Part shown: positions 7,551 to 16,119 of the stretch, in pieces
How positions within the stretch are numbered: the first letter of the stretch is position 1
How the letters are laid out: each line of letters begins with the position of its first letter
Source: JAOUEA01 sp963762075
GTDB taxonomy: Bacteria > Actinomycetota > UBA4738 > HRBIN12
DNA: 64,000 bases
NCBI GenBank assembly: GCA_963762075.1
Contig: CAVXJC010000002.1
Location: forward strand, 386,680-450,679
Direction of reading: 5' to 3'
The notes under the pieces: generated by a model
What the model was told of the DNA's origin: nothing
Database searches by the model: none
Seen by the model: the letters and a program-made list of their open reading frames with translations, nothing else
Program-made: the position numbers and the translations under genes

Positions 7551-9883
7551 TCACGCCTTCATCAACGGGGCGTATGCGAGCAGCACACGCTTCTCCCCCA
7601 CATCCGGGAACGAGATCGTCGCCTCGGCACCGTCACCCGTGCCGGACACGGTCAACACGATGCCTTCGCCCCAGCGCTCGTGCACGACCGTGTCGCCCGA
7701 TGCGATCACGGGCACCTCACGAGTCGACACGCCCCTGGGCTGCGGTGGCGTCCAGTCGGCTGCGGGCCGGTCGTCGTCGTCGTGCTCTCGCCGCCCGCCG
7801 ATCACACGCCCGCCGCCTCTTCCGGCTCCCGGGTAGCCGCCGGCACCCGACCCGGGCCCTGGATCTCCGCCGGCGGTCACGCGGCTACCGCGCCTTCCAC
7901 CTGCATACCGGCCGCCGTAGCCGGTTGCCGAGCCTTCGCTCTCACGAACATCGAACAGGTGCTCCGGCATCTCACCGAGGAACCGTGACGGCGGGTTGTA
8001 CTGAGTCTGCCCGTAGAGCGTGCGGCTCCAGGCGTGCGTCAGGTACAAGCGTTGGCGAGCTCGCGTGATGCCCACGTACGCCAGGCGGCGTTCTTCCTCC
8101 AGGGCGGCCGCGTCGGTCATCGACCGGAAGTGAGGGAAGATGCCGTCCTCCATGCCGACGATGAACACGATCGGGAATTCGAGGCCCTTGGCGATGTGCA
8201 GCGTCATCAAGCGTCACGCTCGACGCGTCTTCGTCGTACTCGTCCTGCTCGCCGATCAACGACACCTGCTCCAGGAACTGCTCGAGGCCGGCGTCGGGCT
8301 CACGCGTGAGCAGCTCGCCCGCCACGCCGCCGAGCTCTTGGATGTTCTCGATCCGTCCCTGCGCCTCGACGGTGCGCTCCTCCTCGAGCTCACCGAGGTA
8401 GCCGGACTCGAGCGCAGCGAACTCCACCATGCGGGCCGGGCCGGCCCCCTCGTCGAGATGACGCCGGATCGCCTCCATCACCTGGTTGAAGCCAGCGACC
8501 GCACCCTTGGCCCGCGTCTGCAGCACCGCGATCTCGTCGATGCGTCGGCAGGCCTCGACCACGTCGATGCCCTCGGTATCGGCGAACGATTCCAGCGCCG
8601 CGACCGTGGCGTCGCCGATGCCCCGCTTCGGGCGTGTTCACGACGCGCCTGAACGAGATCACGTCCTGCGGATTGAGCAACAGCCGCAGGTATGCGAGCA
8701 CGTCCTTGATCTCACTTCGCTGATAGAAGCGCACACCGCCGAAGACGCGGTAGTTCGTGCCGACGCGCATCAGCACGTCCTCGAGCACACGGCTCTGAGC
8801 GTTCGTGCGGTAGAAGATCGCCACGTCGGAGAGCCGGTAGCCCTCGGTCTCGCGCAAGCGCTCGATCTCGTCGACCACGAAGAAGGCCTCCTCGTGCTCG
8901 TCGTCGGCGCGGAACCGCACGATCAGCTCGCCCGACCCGGCCTCGGTCCACAGCGACTTCGGCTTGCGCTGCTGGTTGTGCTCGATCAGCGCGTTCGCCG
9001 CCTCGAGGATGTTCTGCGTGGAGCGGTAGTTCTGCTCCATCAGGAAGACGGTCGCGTCGGGGTAGTCGCGCTCGAAGTCGAGCATGTTCTGGATCGTGGC
9101 GCCGCGCCAGCTGTAGACGCCCTGATCGGCGTCGCCGACGACGCAGACGTTGCGGTGCTTCGCGGCGAGCAGGTTCACGAGCTCGTACTGAGCGCGGTTC
9201 GTGTCCTGGTACTCGTCGACCATCAGGTACCGGAACCGTTCCTGATAGTGCTCGAGGACCTCCGGGTGCTCGCGGAAGAGCCGCACCGTCTCGCTGATCA
9301 GGTCGTCGAAGTCGAGCGCGCCCGCGTCGCGCTTGCGCCGTTCGTACGCGTGGTAGACCTTGGCGATCGTTTCCTCGTAGAAGTTGCTCGCCATGCTCGC
9401 GAAGTCATCGGGACCGACGACACGATCCTTCGCGCTCGAGATGCCACTCGCCATCGCGCGGGGCGGGTAGCGCTTCGGGTCGAGGTCGAGGTCCTTCAGG
9501 ATGCCGGCGATCAGGCGTTCGGTGTCACCGTCGTCGTAGATCGTGAACCCGCTCGGCACGCCGAGATGAGCATGCTCGCGACGGAGCAGGCGCGCACATG
9601 TCGAGTGGAAGGTGAGGATCCACATGCCCTTCGTCACGCGCTCGCCCAGCATGGCCTCGACCCGCTCGGCCATCTCGCGCGAGGCCTTGTTCGTGAACGT
9701 GATCGCGAGGATCTCGAACGGCGAGACACCCATCTCGCGGATCAGGTATGCGATGCGGTGCGTGAGCGCTCGGGTCTTGCCGCTGCCTGCCCCCGCCACG
9801 ATCAACACCGGCCCCTCGGTGTGCAGGACCGCTTCCGTCTGGATGTCGTTCAAGCCCTCGAGCAGGGGGGAGACGGCGTTCAC
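7551..9883 (-). CDS. pcrA: ATP-dependent DNA helicase PcrA/UvrD (two frameshifts in this sequence)
   Basis: Superfamily 1A helicase acting in nucleotide excision repair, replication restart and RNA polymerase backtracking. Motif I GAGSGKT, Ia TFTNKA, motif II DEYQDTN, motif III GDADQGVYSWRGA and motif IV EQNYRST are in the first frame. The 2B domain and motifs V-VI (LMTLHIAKGLEF, YVGITRARQRL) follow in two other frames. One extra G near 8629 (after VVNTP) and one near 8208 (before MTLHIAKG) break the gene; removing them gives about 776 residues. The tail is glycine-rich, then a C-terminal tudor-like motif (GDTVVHERWGEG), as in Gram-positive PcrA. A GTG start at 9883 is favoured by a TACACT box seven bases upstream; an ATG at 9904 is the alternative. 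Confidence 0.9.
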
Positions 9884-9890
9884 GCGGGCA

Positions 9891-9896
9891 AGTGTA
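9891..9896 (-). promoter_or_regulatory. -10 box of a leaderless promoter for pcrA
   Basis: TACACT, spacer tgcccgc, then GTG at 9883. This box would lie inside the coding region if the ATG at 9904 were used, so it decides the start choice. Confidence 0.6.
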
Positions 9897-9929
9897 GGTG
9901 GCATGAGCGACGCGGACCGCGTCTGACGG

Positions 9930-9935
9930 TACCGT
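9930..9935 (+). promoter_or_regulatory. -10 box of a leaderless promoter for the sortase gene
   Basis: TACCGT lies six bases before the ATG at 9942 with no ribosome site. It faces away from the pcrA promoter, giving a compact divergent promoter pair. Confidence 0.45.
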
Positions 9936-9941
9936 TGGGAC

Positions 9942-10571
9942 ATGGCGGTCGAGCGACAGGCGCGCGGAGGCTGGCGCACGATCGTGCACTGGTTCGGCAT
10001 GGCGTGCTTGATGGCCGCGGCAGGTTTCGCAGGGTACGTCGGGTGGTCACTCTGGGGCACCGGCCTGCATACGGCCGAGGCGCAGGAGCGACTCCGCACG
10101 GAGTTCCGGCGGGAGGTCGGAGGCGAGCCGGCCGATCCGTCGACCGCGCCCGAGCGGGTGCCGTTGGGCGACGCCTACGCGCAGCTCGAGATCCCCGCGA
10201 TCGACGTGAACTTCATGGTGGTGCAGGGCACGAGCTACGAGGACCTGAAAGACGGGCCCGGCCATTACGCCGATACCGCCGACCCCTGGGACGACACGGG
10301 ACGGGTCGCGATCGCAGGACACCGCACGACCTACCAGGCACCGTTCTTCGACCTCGAACAGCTCAGGAGGGGCGACTCGATCACGGTGCGTACCACGTAC
10401 GGCACGTACCGCTACGAGGTCGATGACGTGTTCGTGATCCCTTCGGAAGGTTCGGGTCGCGTGCTCGCCCAGACACCCCGTCCCACCCTGGTGCTCACGA
10501 CCTGCCACCCGAAGTATTCGAGCAGCGAGCGGCTGATCGTGACCGCCCGCCGGATCGAGGTCGCGACTTAG
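9942..10571 (+). CDS. Sortase, class E type
   Basis: This 209-residue membrane-anchored cysteine transpeptidase is expected to join LPxTG-like (often LAxTG) proteins to peptidoglycan. It has an N-terminal helix (about 13-38), then the sortase barrel with catalytic His127 (AGHRTTY), Cys188 (TLVLTTCHP) and Arg197 (SERLIV). The TTC-HP-K-S-R layout suits class E (inference). No LPxTG substrate is adjacent. It is divergent from pcrA and its stop overlaps the stop of the XRE gene on the opposite strand by two bases. Confidence 0.88.
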   Translation: MAVERQARGGWRTIVHWFGMACLMAAAGFAGYVGWSLWGTGLHTAEAQERLRTEFRREVGGEPADPSTAPERVPLGDAYAQLEIPAIDVNFMVVQGTSYEDLKDGPGHYADTADPWDDTGRVAIAGHRTTYQAPFFDLEQLRRGDSITVRTTYGTYRYEVDDVFVIPSEGSGRVLAQTPRPTLVLTTCHPKYSSSERLIVTARRIEVAT

Positions 10572-11099
10572 CGGCCCGGTGACCCCTCGAGGAGTGACGG
10601 CGCTGCGAGTGCGAAGTAGTCCGGGAGCCCATCCTCCGTGTTGGCGAGCAGCGCTCCGAGGGCCACAGGCTCGTCCGCGCCCGGGCGTCGTAGTCCGACG
10701 ACCAGCTCGAAACCGGCACCACCGACGACCCGCATGAGCGTTCGCACGGTCGGCACGCGGTTGCCGGTTTCCATCGCCGTGACTGCCGCCTGCGATGTGC
10801 CGGACCCGGGATGCGAGGGCTCGCTGCGTCATCCCGGTCAGCTCACGGGCCGAAAGGATGGGCTCGCCCACTCCAAGGGGCGAAGGTCGGCTGTGGGCCG
10901 AGGCTTGAGCTTCGGCAGCGGCAGCCAGCTCTCCTTCGAGCAACGCTGTGAAGTCCGGGAGACCCCGTCCGGCGAGGCTCGCATCTCTGTTCGGCTTCGA
11001 CACCGGAATCGGTGTCAAATTCGACAGAGGCGGGATCGGACCCGCTTTGACATCAGTATCGGTGTCAGCGCCATCAGAAGGACTTCGTCCGTACCGCAT
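10568..11099 (-). CDS. XRE-family helix-turn-helix protein (frameshifted in this sequence)
   Basis: The N-terminal frame from ATG 11099 runs through a leader rich in Ala and Glu to LTGMTQRALASR; the following helix, SGTSQAAVTAMETGNR, continues in another frame. Removing one G in the GGG run near 10808 joins them into one helix-turn-helix of about 176 residues with a short C-terminal tail. The HTH resembles XRE regulators and HigA-type antitoxins, but no toxin gene is adjacent. Two 18-bp palindromes lie within its first 34 codons. TAACCT six bases before the ATG supports the start; a GTG at 11003, after both palindromes, is an alternative start that would make them a promoter-side operator. 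Confidence 0.65.
10999..11016. promoter_or_regulatory. Operator-like palindrome 1 in the XRE gene
   Basis: GACACCGGAATCGGTGTC is an inverted repeat of seven-base arms (GACACCG and CGGTGTC) around AATC-like centre bases. It matches a second site 50 bp away at 15 of 18 positions. Position near an XRE gene start suggests an autoregulatory binding site. Confidence 0.5.
11049..11066. promoter_or_regulatory. Operator-like palindrome 2 in the XRE gene
   Basis: GACATCAGTATCGGTGTC is an imperfect palindrome matching the site at 10999 at 15 of 18 positions. Centre-to-centre distance is 50 bp, about five helical turns, so dimers on the two sites would face the same side of the DNA. Confidence 0.5.
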
Positions 11100-11105
11100 G
11101 CCCCG

Positions 11106-11111
11106 AGGTTA
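11106..11111 (-). promoter_or_regulatory. -10 box of a leaderless promoter for the XRE gene
   Basis: TAACCT lies six bases before the ATG at 11099; no ribosome site is visible. Confidence 0.45.
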
Positions 11112-11151
11112 CGGATCCGCGCCGACAGAGAAGGATTTGCACGCGGGGGCT

Positions 11152-12696
11152 CTACTCCCACTCGATCGTGCCGGGAGGCTTGGACGTGATGTCGTAGGCG
11201 ACCCGGTTCACGCCCGGCACCTCCCGGACGATGCGCGAAGCGATGCGGTCCAAAACCTCGTCGGGAAGTCTCGCCCAGTCGGCGGTCATCGCATCCTCAC
11301 TCGTGACGGCCCGCACGATCACCGGATTCTCGTACGTTCGGCCGTCCCCCATCACACCCACCGACGACACGCCGGCGAGCAACACGCAGAACGCCTGCCA
11401 GGTCTCGCGATCGAGTCCCGCCCGCTTGATCTCCTCGCGCACCACGGCGTCGGCGCTGCGCACCTTCGCCAGGTTTTCGGCGTTCACTTCGCCCACGATG
11501 CGCACCGCGAGCCCCGGTCCCGGGAACGGTTGGCGCTGCACGATCTCCTCCGGCAGGCCGAGCTCGGCGCCGACCGAGCGCACCTCGTCCTTGAAGAGGT
11601 CGCGCAGAGGTTCCACGAGCTCGAACGACATGTCATCGGGAAGCCCGCCCACGTTGTGATGGCTCTTGATGTTCGCGGCGGTCTTCGAACCCGACTCGAT
11701 GACATCTGGATACAGCGTGCCCTGCACGAGGAAGCCTGCGTCGGCGTGCTCGCGCGCGACTTCCTCGAAGACACGGATGAACTCCTCACCGATCGTCTTC
11801 CGCTTCACCTCAGGGTCGGTGACACCCACCAGGCGCGCGAGGAACCGGTCAGCCGCCTTCACGTGCACCAGCGGCACCTCGAAATGCCGAGCGAACGCTT
11901 CCTCGACCTGATCGGGCTCGCCCTCGCGGTTCAGCCCGTGATCGACGAAGACGCACGTGAGCTGATCGCCGATGGCGCGATGCACGAGCAACGCGGCCAC
12001 CGCCGAGTCGACACCTCCGCTCAACGCGCACAGCACATGGGCCTCGCCCACCTGCGATCGGATGCGCGCAACCTGCTCGTCGATGATGTTCGTCGGCGTC
12101 CAGTCCGGAAGCAGGTCGCACGCGTCGTAGAGGAACCGCTTCATCACGTCCTGACCGTGCACGGTGTGCGAAACCTCGGGGTGGAATTGCACGGCGTAGA
12201 ACCCGCGCGATGGATCTTCCATCGCGGCGATCGGGATCTGGTCGGTCGACCCGGTCACCCGGAACCCGTCGGGCTCGAGCGCCACCGCATCGCCGTGCGA
12301 CATCCAGACCGTGTCCCGACCGCGGAAGTCCTGGAGCAACACGCCCGGGCCCCGCTCATCGAGCGACAAGGCCGTCGCGCCATATTCCCGCTGACCCGTC
12401 GCAGCGACCTCTCCGCCGAGCGTCTGCGCCATGAGTTGGTGCCCGTAGCAGATGCCGAGCACCGGCACGCCGAGCTCGAAGATCGCGGGGTCGAGCTGCG
12501 GTGCGCCTTCTGCGTACACCGACGCCGGGCCGCCGCTCAAGATGATTCCCGCCGGCCGCCGGGGGCGAAGCGCTTCGGCGGTGGCGTCGTGCGCCACGAT
12601 CTCGGAGTAGACGTGGGCCTCACGCACCCGCCGCGCGATCAGCTGCGCGTACTGCGCCCCGAGATCGACGACCAGAACGGGGCGAGCCTCACTCAT
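11152..12696 (-). CDS. guaA: GMP synthase (glutamine-hydrolysing)
   Basis: This 514-residue enzyme converts XMP to GMP with ATP and glutamine. The N-terminal class I glutamine amidotransferase domain shows the nucleophile loop GICYGHQ and the His-Glu pair in QFHPEV. The ATP pyrophosphatase domain has SGGVDSAV, and the C-terminal dimerisation domain ends in the family's usual KPPGTIEWE. The start MSEARPV at 12696 is supported by a TAGCGT box seven bases upstream; an in-frame codon three residues earlier would overlap that spacer. It lies 52 bases after guaB3 on the same strand, so purine genes are grouped but guaA has its own promoter. Confidence 0.96.
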   Translation of the reverse strand: MSEARPVLVVDLGAQYAQLIARRVREAHVYSEIVAHDATAEALRPRRPAGIILSGGPASVYAEGAPQLDPAIFELGVPVLGICYGHQLMAQTLGGEVAATGQREYGATALSLDERGPGVLLQDFRGRDTVWMSHGDAVALEPDGFRVTGSTDQIPIAAMEDPSRGFYAVQFHPEVSHTVHGQDVMKRFLYDACDLLPDWTPTNIIDEQVARIRSQVGEAHVLCALSGGVDSAVAALLVHRAIGDQLTCVFVDHGLNREGEPDQVEEAFARHFEVPLVHVKAADRFLARLVGVTDPEVKRKTIGEEFIRVFEEVAREHADAGFLVQGTLYPDVIESGSKTAANIKSHHNVGGLPDDMSFELVEPLRDLFKDEVRSVGAELGLPEEIVQRQPFPGPGLAVRIVGEVNAENLAKVRSADAVVREEIKRAGLDRETWQAFCVLLAGVSSVGVMGDGRTYENPVIVRAVTSEDAMTADWARLPDEVLDRIASRIVREVPGVNRVAYDITSKPPGTIEWE

Positions 12697-12703
12697 GGCC
12701 GGC

Positions 12704-12709
12704 ACGCTA
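12704..12709 (-). promoter_or_regulatory. -10 box of a leaderless promoter for guaA
   Basis: TAGCGT followed by a seven-base spacer and ATG at 12696. No ribosome site. It sits in the 52-bp gap after guaB3. Confidence 0.5.
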
Positions 12710-12748
12710 CCAGTCCCTCACGACGCCACGGCCCTGTCGACTCGGGTG

Positions 12749-13909
12749 CTAGCGGCCCATGCCGAGTCGCTGTTGCGTCTGGTAGATCTTGCCCTCGGTC
12801 TTGATCGACGGGGCGATCACCAGCTCGGCCTTCTGGAACTCCTTGATCGTCTCGTAGCCGGTGGTGGCCATCGACGTCGCGAGCGCTCCGAACAGATTGA
12901 AGGTGCCGTCGTTCTCGTGCGCCGGGCCGGTGAGGATCTCCTCGATCGAGGCGAGCTGCTGTGTCTTCACCCGCGCGCCGCGTGGCAGCGTCGGGTGGAA
13001 CGTCGCCATGCCCCAGTGGTATCCGCGCCCCGGGGCCTCGTAGGCGCGCGTCAGCGGCGAACCGATCATCACGGCGTCGGCACCGCACGCGATCGCTTTG
13101 GCGATATCGCCCCCGGTACGCATGCCGCCGTCGGCGATCACGTGGCAGTAGCGGCCGGTCTCGTGCTGATGCTCGCGGCGCGCGGCCGCAGCGTCCGCGA
13201 TGGCGGTCGCCTGCGGCACACCGACCCCCAAGACCCCACGGCTCGTGCACGCGTTGCCCGGTCCGACGCCGACGAGCACGCCCACCGCCCCCGTCCGCAT
13301 CAGGTGCAGGGCGGTCGCGTACGAGGCGCAGCCTCCCACGATCACGGGGATATCGAACGAGGGGATGAACTCTTTGAGGTTCAGCGGCTCTTGCTGGCTG
13401 GAGACGTGCTCGCCAGAGACGACGGTGCCTTGGATCACCAGGATGTCGAGACCCGCGTCGAGCACGATCTTCGCGTAGCGCTCGACCCGCTGCGGCGTGA
13501 TCGCCCCGCTCGACGTGACGCCGCCGGCCTTGATCTCCTCGATGCGGCGCCCGATCAGGTCTTCCTTGATCGGCTCGGCGTAGATCTCCTGCATGCGCCG
13601 CGTCGCCTTCTCGTCGAGCAGACCTGCGATCTCCTCGTAGATCGGTTCGGGATCCTCGTACCGGGTCCACAGGCCCTCGAGGTTCAGGCACGCCAGCCCG
13701 CCGAGCCTGCCGATCGCGATCGCGGTCGTCGGCGAGACCGCCGCGTCCATCGCGCTCGCCATCATCGGAAGCGGGAACGTGTAGGCGTCGATCTCCCACT
13801 CGATGCTCACGTCCTCGGGGTCGCGCGTGCGACGCGACGGAACGATCGCGACCTCGTCGAACCCATACGCCCGCCTCGCCGTCTTGCCGATGCCGATCTC
13901 GAACTCCAT
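12749..13909 (-). CDS. guaB3: GuaB3-type IMP dehydrogenase family protein
   Basis: This TIM-barrel protein of about 386 residues belongs to the GuaB3 branch typical of actinobacteria and cyanobacteria. It lacks the CBS domain insert of classic GuaB and keeps the catalytic cysteine loop (GPGNACTSRG) and phosphate-binding DGGMRTGGD. Known GuaB3 proteins act in guanine nucleotide metabolism, though their exact reaction has been debated. ATG 13909 has a GGAG five bases upstream and was preferred to a GTG at 13921. It is next to guaA; the classic guaB is not in the window. A strong hairpin separates it from the gmc gene. Confidence 0.9.
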   Translation of the reverse strand: MEFEIGIGKTARRAYGFDEVAIVPSRRTRDPEDVSIEWEIDAYTFPLPMMASAMDAAVSPTTAIAIGRLGGLACLNLEGLWTRYEDPEPIYEEIAGLLDEKATRRMQEIYAEPIKEDLIGRRIEEIKAGGVTSSGAITPQRVERYAKIVLDAGLDILVIQGTVVSGEHVSSQQEPLNLKEFIPSFDIPVIVGGCASYATALHLMRTGAVGVLVGVGPGNACTSRGVLGVGVPQATAIADAAAARREHQHETGRYCHVIADGGMRTGGDIAKAIACGADAVMIGSPLTRAYEAPGRGYHWGMATFHPTLPRGARVKTQQLASIEEILTGPAHENDGTFNLFGALATSMATTGYETIKEFQKAELVIAPSIKTEGKIYQTQQRLGMGR

Positions 13910-13947
13910 GCCTTCTCCCACCCCTGCCTCGGCCCGGAAAACGCAGA

Positions 13948-13973
13948 ACGCCCATCGGCTCCCCGATGGGCGT
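13948..13973 (-). terminator. Hairpin terminator after the GMC oxidoreductase gene
   Basis: ACGCCCATCGG and CCGATGGGCGT form a perfect 11-bp stem around a four-base loop. On the minus strand it is followed by a weakly T-rich stretch (tctgcgtttt). It lies between the gmc stop and guaB3 start. Confidence 0.7.
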
Positions 13974-14006
13974 CACTTCCTACATGGCAGCAGGGTAACA
14001 GACGAC

Positions 14007-15512
14007 CTATGACGCTCCGGTGAGTCCTGCGACGATCCGTTCCGCGACGACCACGGTGGGAAGATTGGTCGTGGCCCGTGGGACAGCGGGCATGACCGAG
14101 GCGTCGGCGACCATCAGACCGTCGACGCCGAGCACGTGCCCGGAAGCGTCGGTGACAGCGCCCATCGCGCACGTGCCGACCGGGTGCCAGTAGTGGATCA
14201 CGCCCGCACGCGCGGCCTCGCGCAGATCGTGACGGGCGGGAGCGGCCGGCCCCGGCTCCAGCTCGCGATCGAGCATGGACGCGAACGGCTCCGTCGAGGC
14301 GAACGTGCGTGCCAGCTCGATACCGTCGAGCAGAGCTTCCACATCGTGACCGTCTGGGTCGCTCAGATAGGCGTGGTCGAGCCTCGGCGCGGCCTCCGGG
14401 TCGAGACCGCCGAGGCTGAGTGTCCCACGACTGCGAGGTGTGAGCAGTGCGACGAAGACGCCGAGCCGGCCGTCGAGCGAGATCTCGGGGAACACGTGCA
14501 GGTCGAACGGTTCCCCGCAGGCCTGCGCCCGACCGCTCTCACCCTTGGCGAACCCCTGCTCGTCGGGCACGGTGCGCCCGGTCTCCTCGAACGCTGCCGT
14601 GCGCCGCAGCAGCTCGTCGCTCGGGGCGAAGAACAGCTCGAAACTCGGCTGATCGTGCAGGTTGCCGCCGACCGGCAGATCCTCGATCACCTCGATGCCG
14701 AGGTCGCGGAGCTCGGTGGCGGGACCCATGCCGCTGCGCAGCAGGATCGCCGGCGATCCGTACGTGCCTGCCGCCACGATCACGAGGTCGGCCCGGGCCT
14801 CGAACGCGCCCTGGGGGCCAAGCGCCCTCACACCGACGACGCCGCCCTTCTCGACGAGCACCCGATCGACGAGCGTGTCGCCTTCGATGACGAGCTCCGG
14901 GCGGGATCTCACAGGGTCGAGGTAGGCGAACGCGGCATTCCACCTGATGCCGCCGGGGCTGTTCGAAGGCTCCGCGCACACCGCGGCAACACCGTCGAGC
15001 GACTCCAGGTCGTCGAGCTCCGGCAGGCTCATCGCGATGCCCGACTCGATGAACGCGCCATGGAAGGGCGCGATCTCGTCGTCGGCGAACCGCCGCACGC
15101 GCAAGCGCGACGACGCCTCGTCGAACAGCGGCAGCAGATCGTCTGCCGCCCATCGCTCGAGTCCGAGTGCGGCCCAGGCGTCGTAGTCGGCGCGATGGCC
15201 CCACGACACGGTGCATCCGTTGTGGGCGGAGCTTCCGCCGATCACGCGAGCTCGCTCGTAGTTGAGCGAGCGACCCGGGAGCTCGTCGCCCGACGTATAG
15301 CCCCAGTCGTGCGTGAAGGGAAGGGTCCGCGCATCGAGCAGCTCCGCCGGCCAACGGCCTTCACCGTACCCACCGTGATCGGGGCCGGCCTCGAGCAGCA
15401 ACACACCGCGGCCGGCCTCGACGAGTCGCCCGGCCACAACGCATCCCGCTGTGCCCCCGCCGCAGACGATCGCGTCGTACGTGTCAGTGCTCCTTGACGA
15501 CGGTGCCGGCAT
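14007..15512 (-). CDS. GMC-family FAD oxidoreductase
   Basis: This 501-residue flavoprotein of the glucose-methanol-choline family begins with the FAD dinucleotide fold (DAIVCGGGTAGCVVAGRL) and carries the family signature region ARVIGGSSAHNG. The C-terminus contains the active-site histidine segment (HYWHPVGTCAMG) and PRATTNLPT. The family oxidises primary alcohols such as choline, sugars and aliphatic alcohols; the substrate cannot be read from the sequence. Its start at 15512 overlaps the end of the upstream APS kinase gene by 29 bases, indicating co-transcription with the cysC-phosphodiesterase pair. No later start would leave a complete FAD fold. Confidence 0.85.
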   Translation of the reverse strand: MPAPSSRSTDTYDAIVCGGGTAGCVVAGRLVEAGRGVLLLEAGPDHGGYGEGRWPAELLDARTLPFTHDWGYTSGDELPGRSLNYERARVIGGSSAHNGCTVSWGHRADYDAWAALGLERWAADDLLPLFDEASSRLRVRRFADDEIAPFHGAFIESGIAMSLPELDDLESLDGVAAVCAEPSNSPGGIRWNAAFAYLDPVRSRPELVIEGDTLVDRVLVEKGGVVGVRALGPQGAFEARADLVIVAAGTYGSPAILLRSGMGPATELRDLGIEVIEDLPVGGNLHDQPSFELFFAPSDELLRRTAAFEETGRTVPDEQGFAKGESGRAQACGEPFDLHVFPEISLDGRLGVFVALLTPRSRGTLSLGGLDPEAAPRLDHAYLSDPDGHDVEALLDGIELARTFASTEPFASMLDRELEPGPAAPARHDLREAARAGVIHYWHPVGTCAMGAVTDASGHVLGVDGLMVADASVMPAVPRATTNLPTVVVAERIVAGLTGAS

Positions 15513-16119
15513 CGCTGACCCGCAGGTCGGTCATGCCCGAGTGGGCGCGGTCTCCCGTCACCAGCACCGCGTCGTCGTCGATGCGACCGAGCTCTTTCAG
15601 CTTGGTCAACACGAACTGCAGCGACTCCTCAGGGCTCTGCGACAGCGTGTCGACCAAGATCTCCGGGTTCTCGGGCACCTCGTACGGAGCGTTGGGGTCG
15701 ACGCCTGTGAAATCGGCGATCTCGCCGGCGAGCGCCTTCTTGTAGAGCCCTTTGGGATCGCGATGAGCGGCGATCTCATCGACCGTCGCGTGCACGTAGA
15801 TCTCGACGAACTCACCGATCAAGTCGCGGCATGCGTCGCGAGTCTCCTTGTAGGGGCTGATCGGACAGCAGATCGTCGCGACGCCGTTGCGGGTCAGCAG
15901 GTTCGCAACGAAGCCGATGCGCATGATGTTCGTGTCGCGGTCTTCCTTCGAGAAGCCGAGGCCCTTCGAGAGGTTCTTGCGCACTTCGTCGCCGTCGAGG
16001 ATCTCGGTCTTGAGGTCGCGAGCCCGTAGCTCGTGGAACAGCATCTCGGCGATCGTCGACTTGCCCGAGCCAGAGAGCCCGGTGAACCAGGCGGTGAAAC
16101 CATGGTGTTCTATGCTCAA
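15484..16119 (-). CDS. cysC: Adenylyl-sulfate (APS) kinase
   Basis: This 211-residue enzyme phosphorylates APS to PAPS, the sulfate donor for sulfotransferases or reduction. The P-loop GLSGSGKST is at about residues 14-22, followed by DGDEVRKNL, the APS-binding SPYKETRDACR and KGLYKKA lid, and FTGVDPNAPYEVP. The start is an unusual TTG at 16119 with a strong AAGGAG eight bases upstream; it overlaps the upstream phosphodiesterase stop (TTGA). The last 20 residues extend beyond the usual kinase core and overlap the gmc start. No ATP sulfurylase gene is in the window. Confidence 0.9.
   Translation of the reverse strand: MSIEHHGFTAWFTGLSGSGKSTIAEMLFHELRARDLKTEILDGDEVRKNLSKGLGFSKEDRDTNIMRIGFVANLLTRNGVATICCPISPYKETRDACRDLIGEFVEIYVHATVDEIAAHRDPKGLYKKALAGEIADFTGVDPNAPYEVPENPEILVDTLSQSPEESLQFVLTKLKELGRIDDDAVLVTGDRAHSGMTDLRVSDAGTVVKEH

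Noticed and set aside
10568..11099. Toxin-antitoxin module at the XRE gene
   Set aside because: The HTH and operator pair resemble an antitoxin, but neither neighbour (sortase, guaA) is a toxin and no small frame adjoins it.
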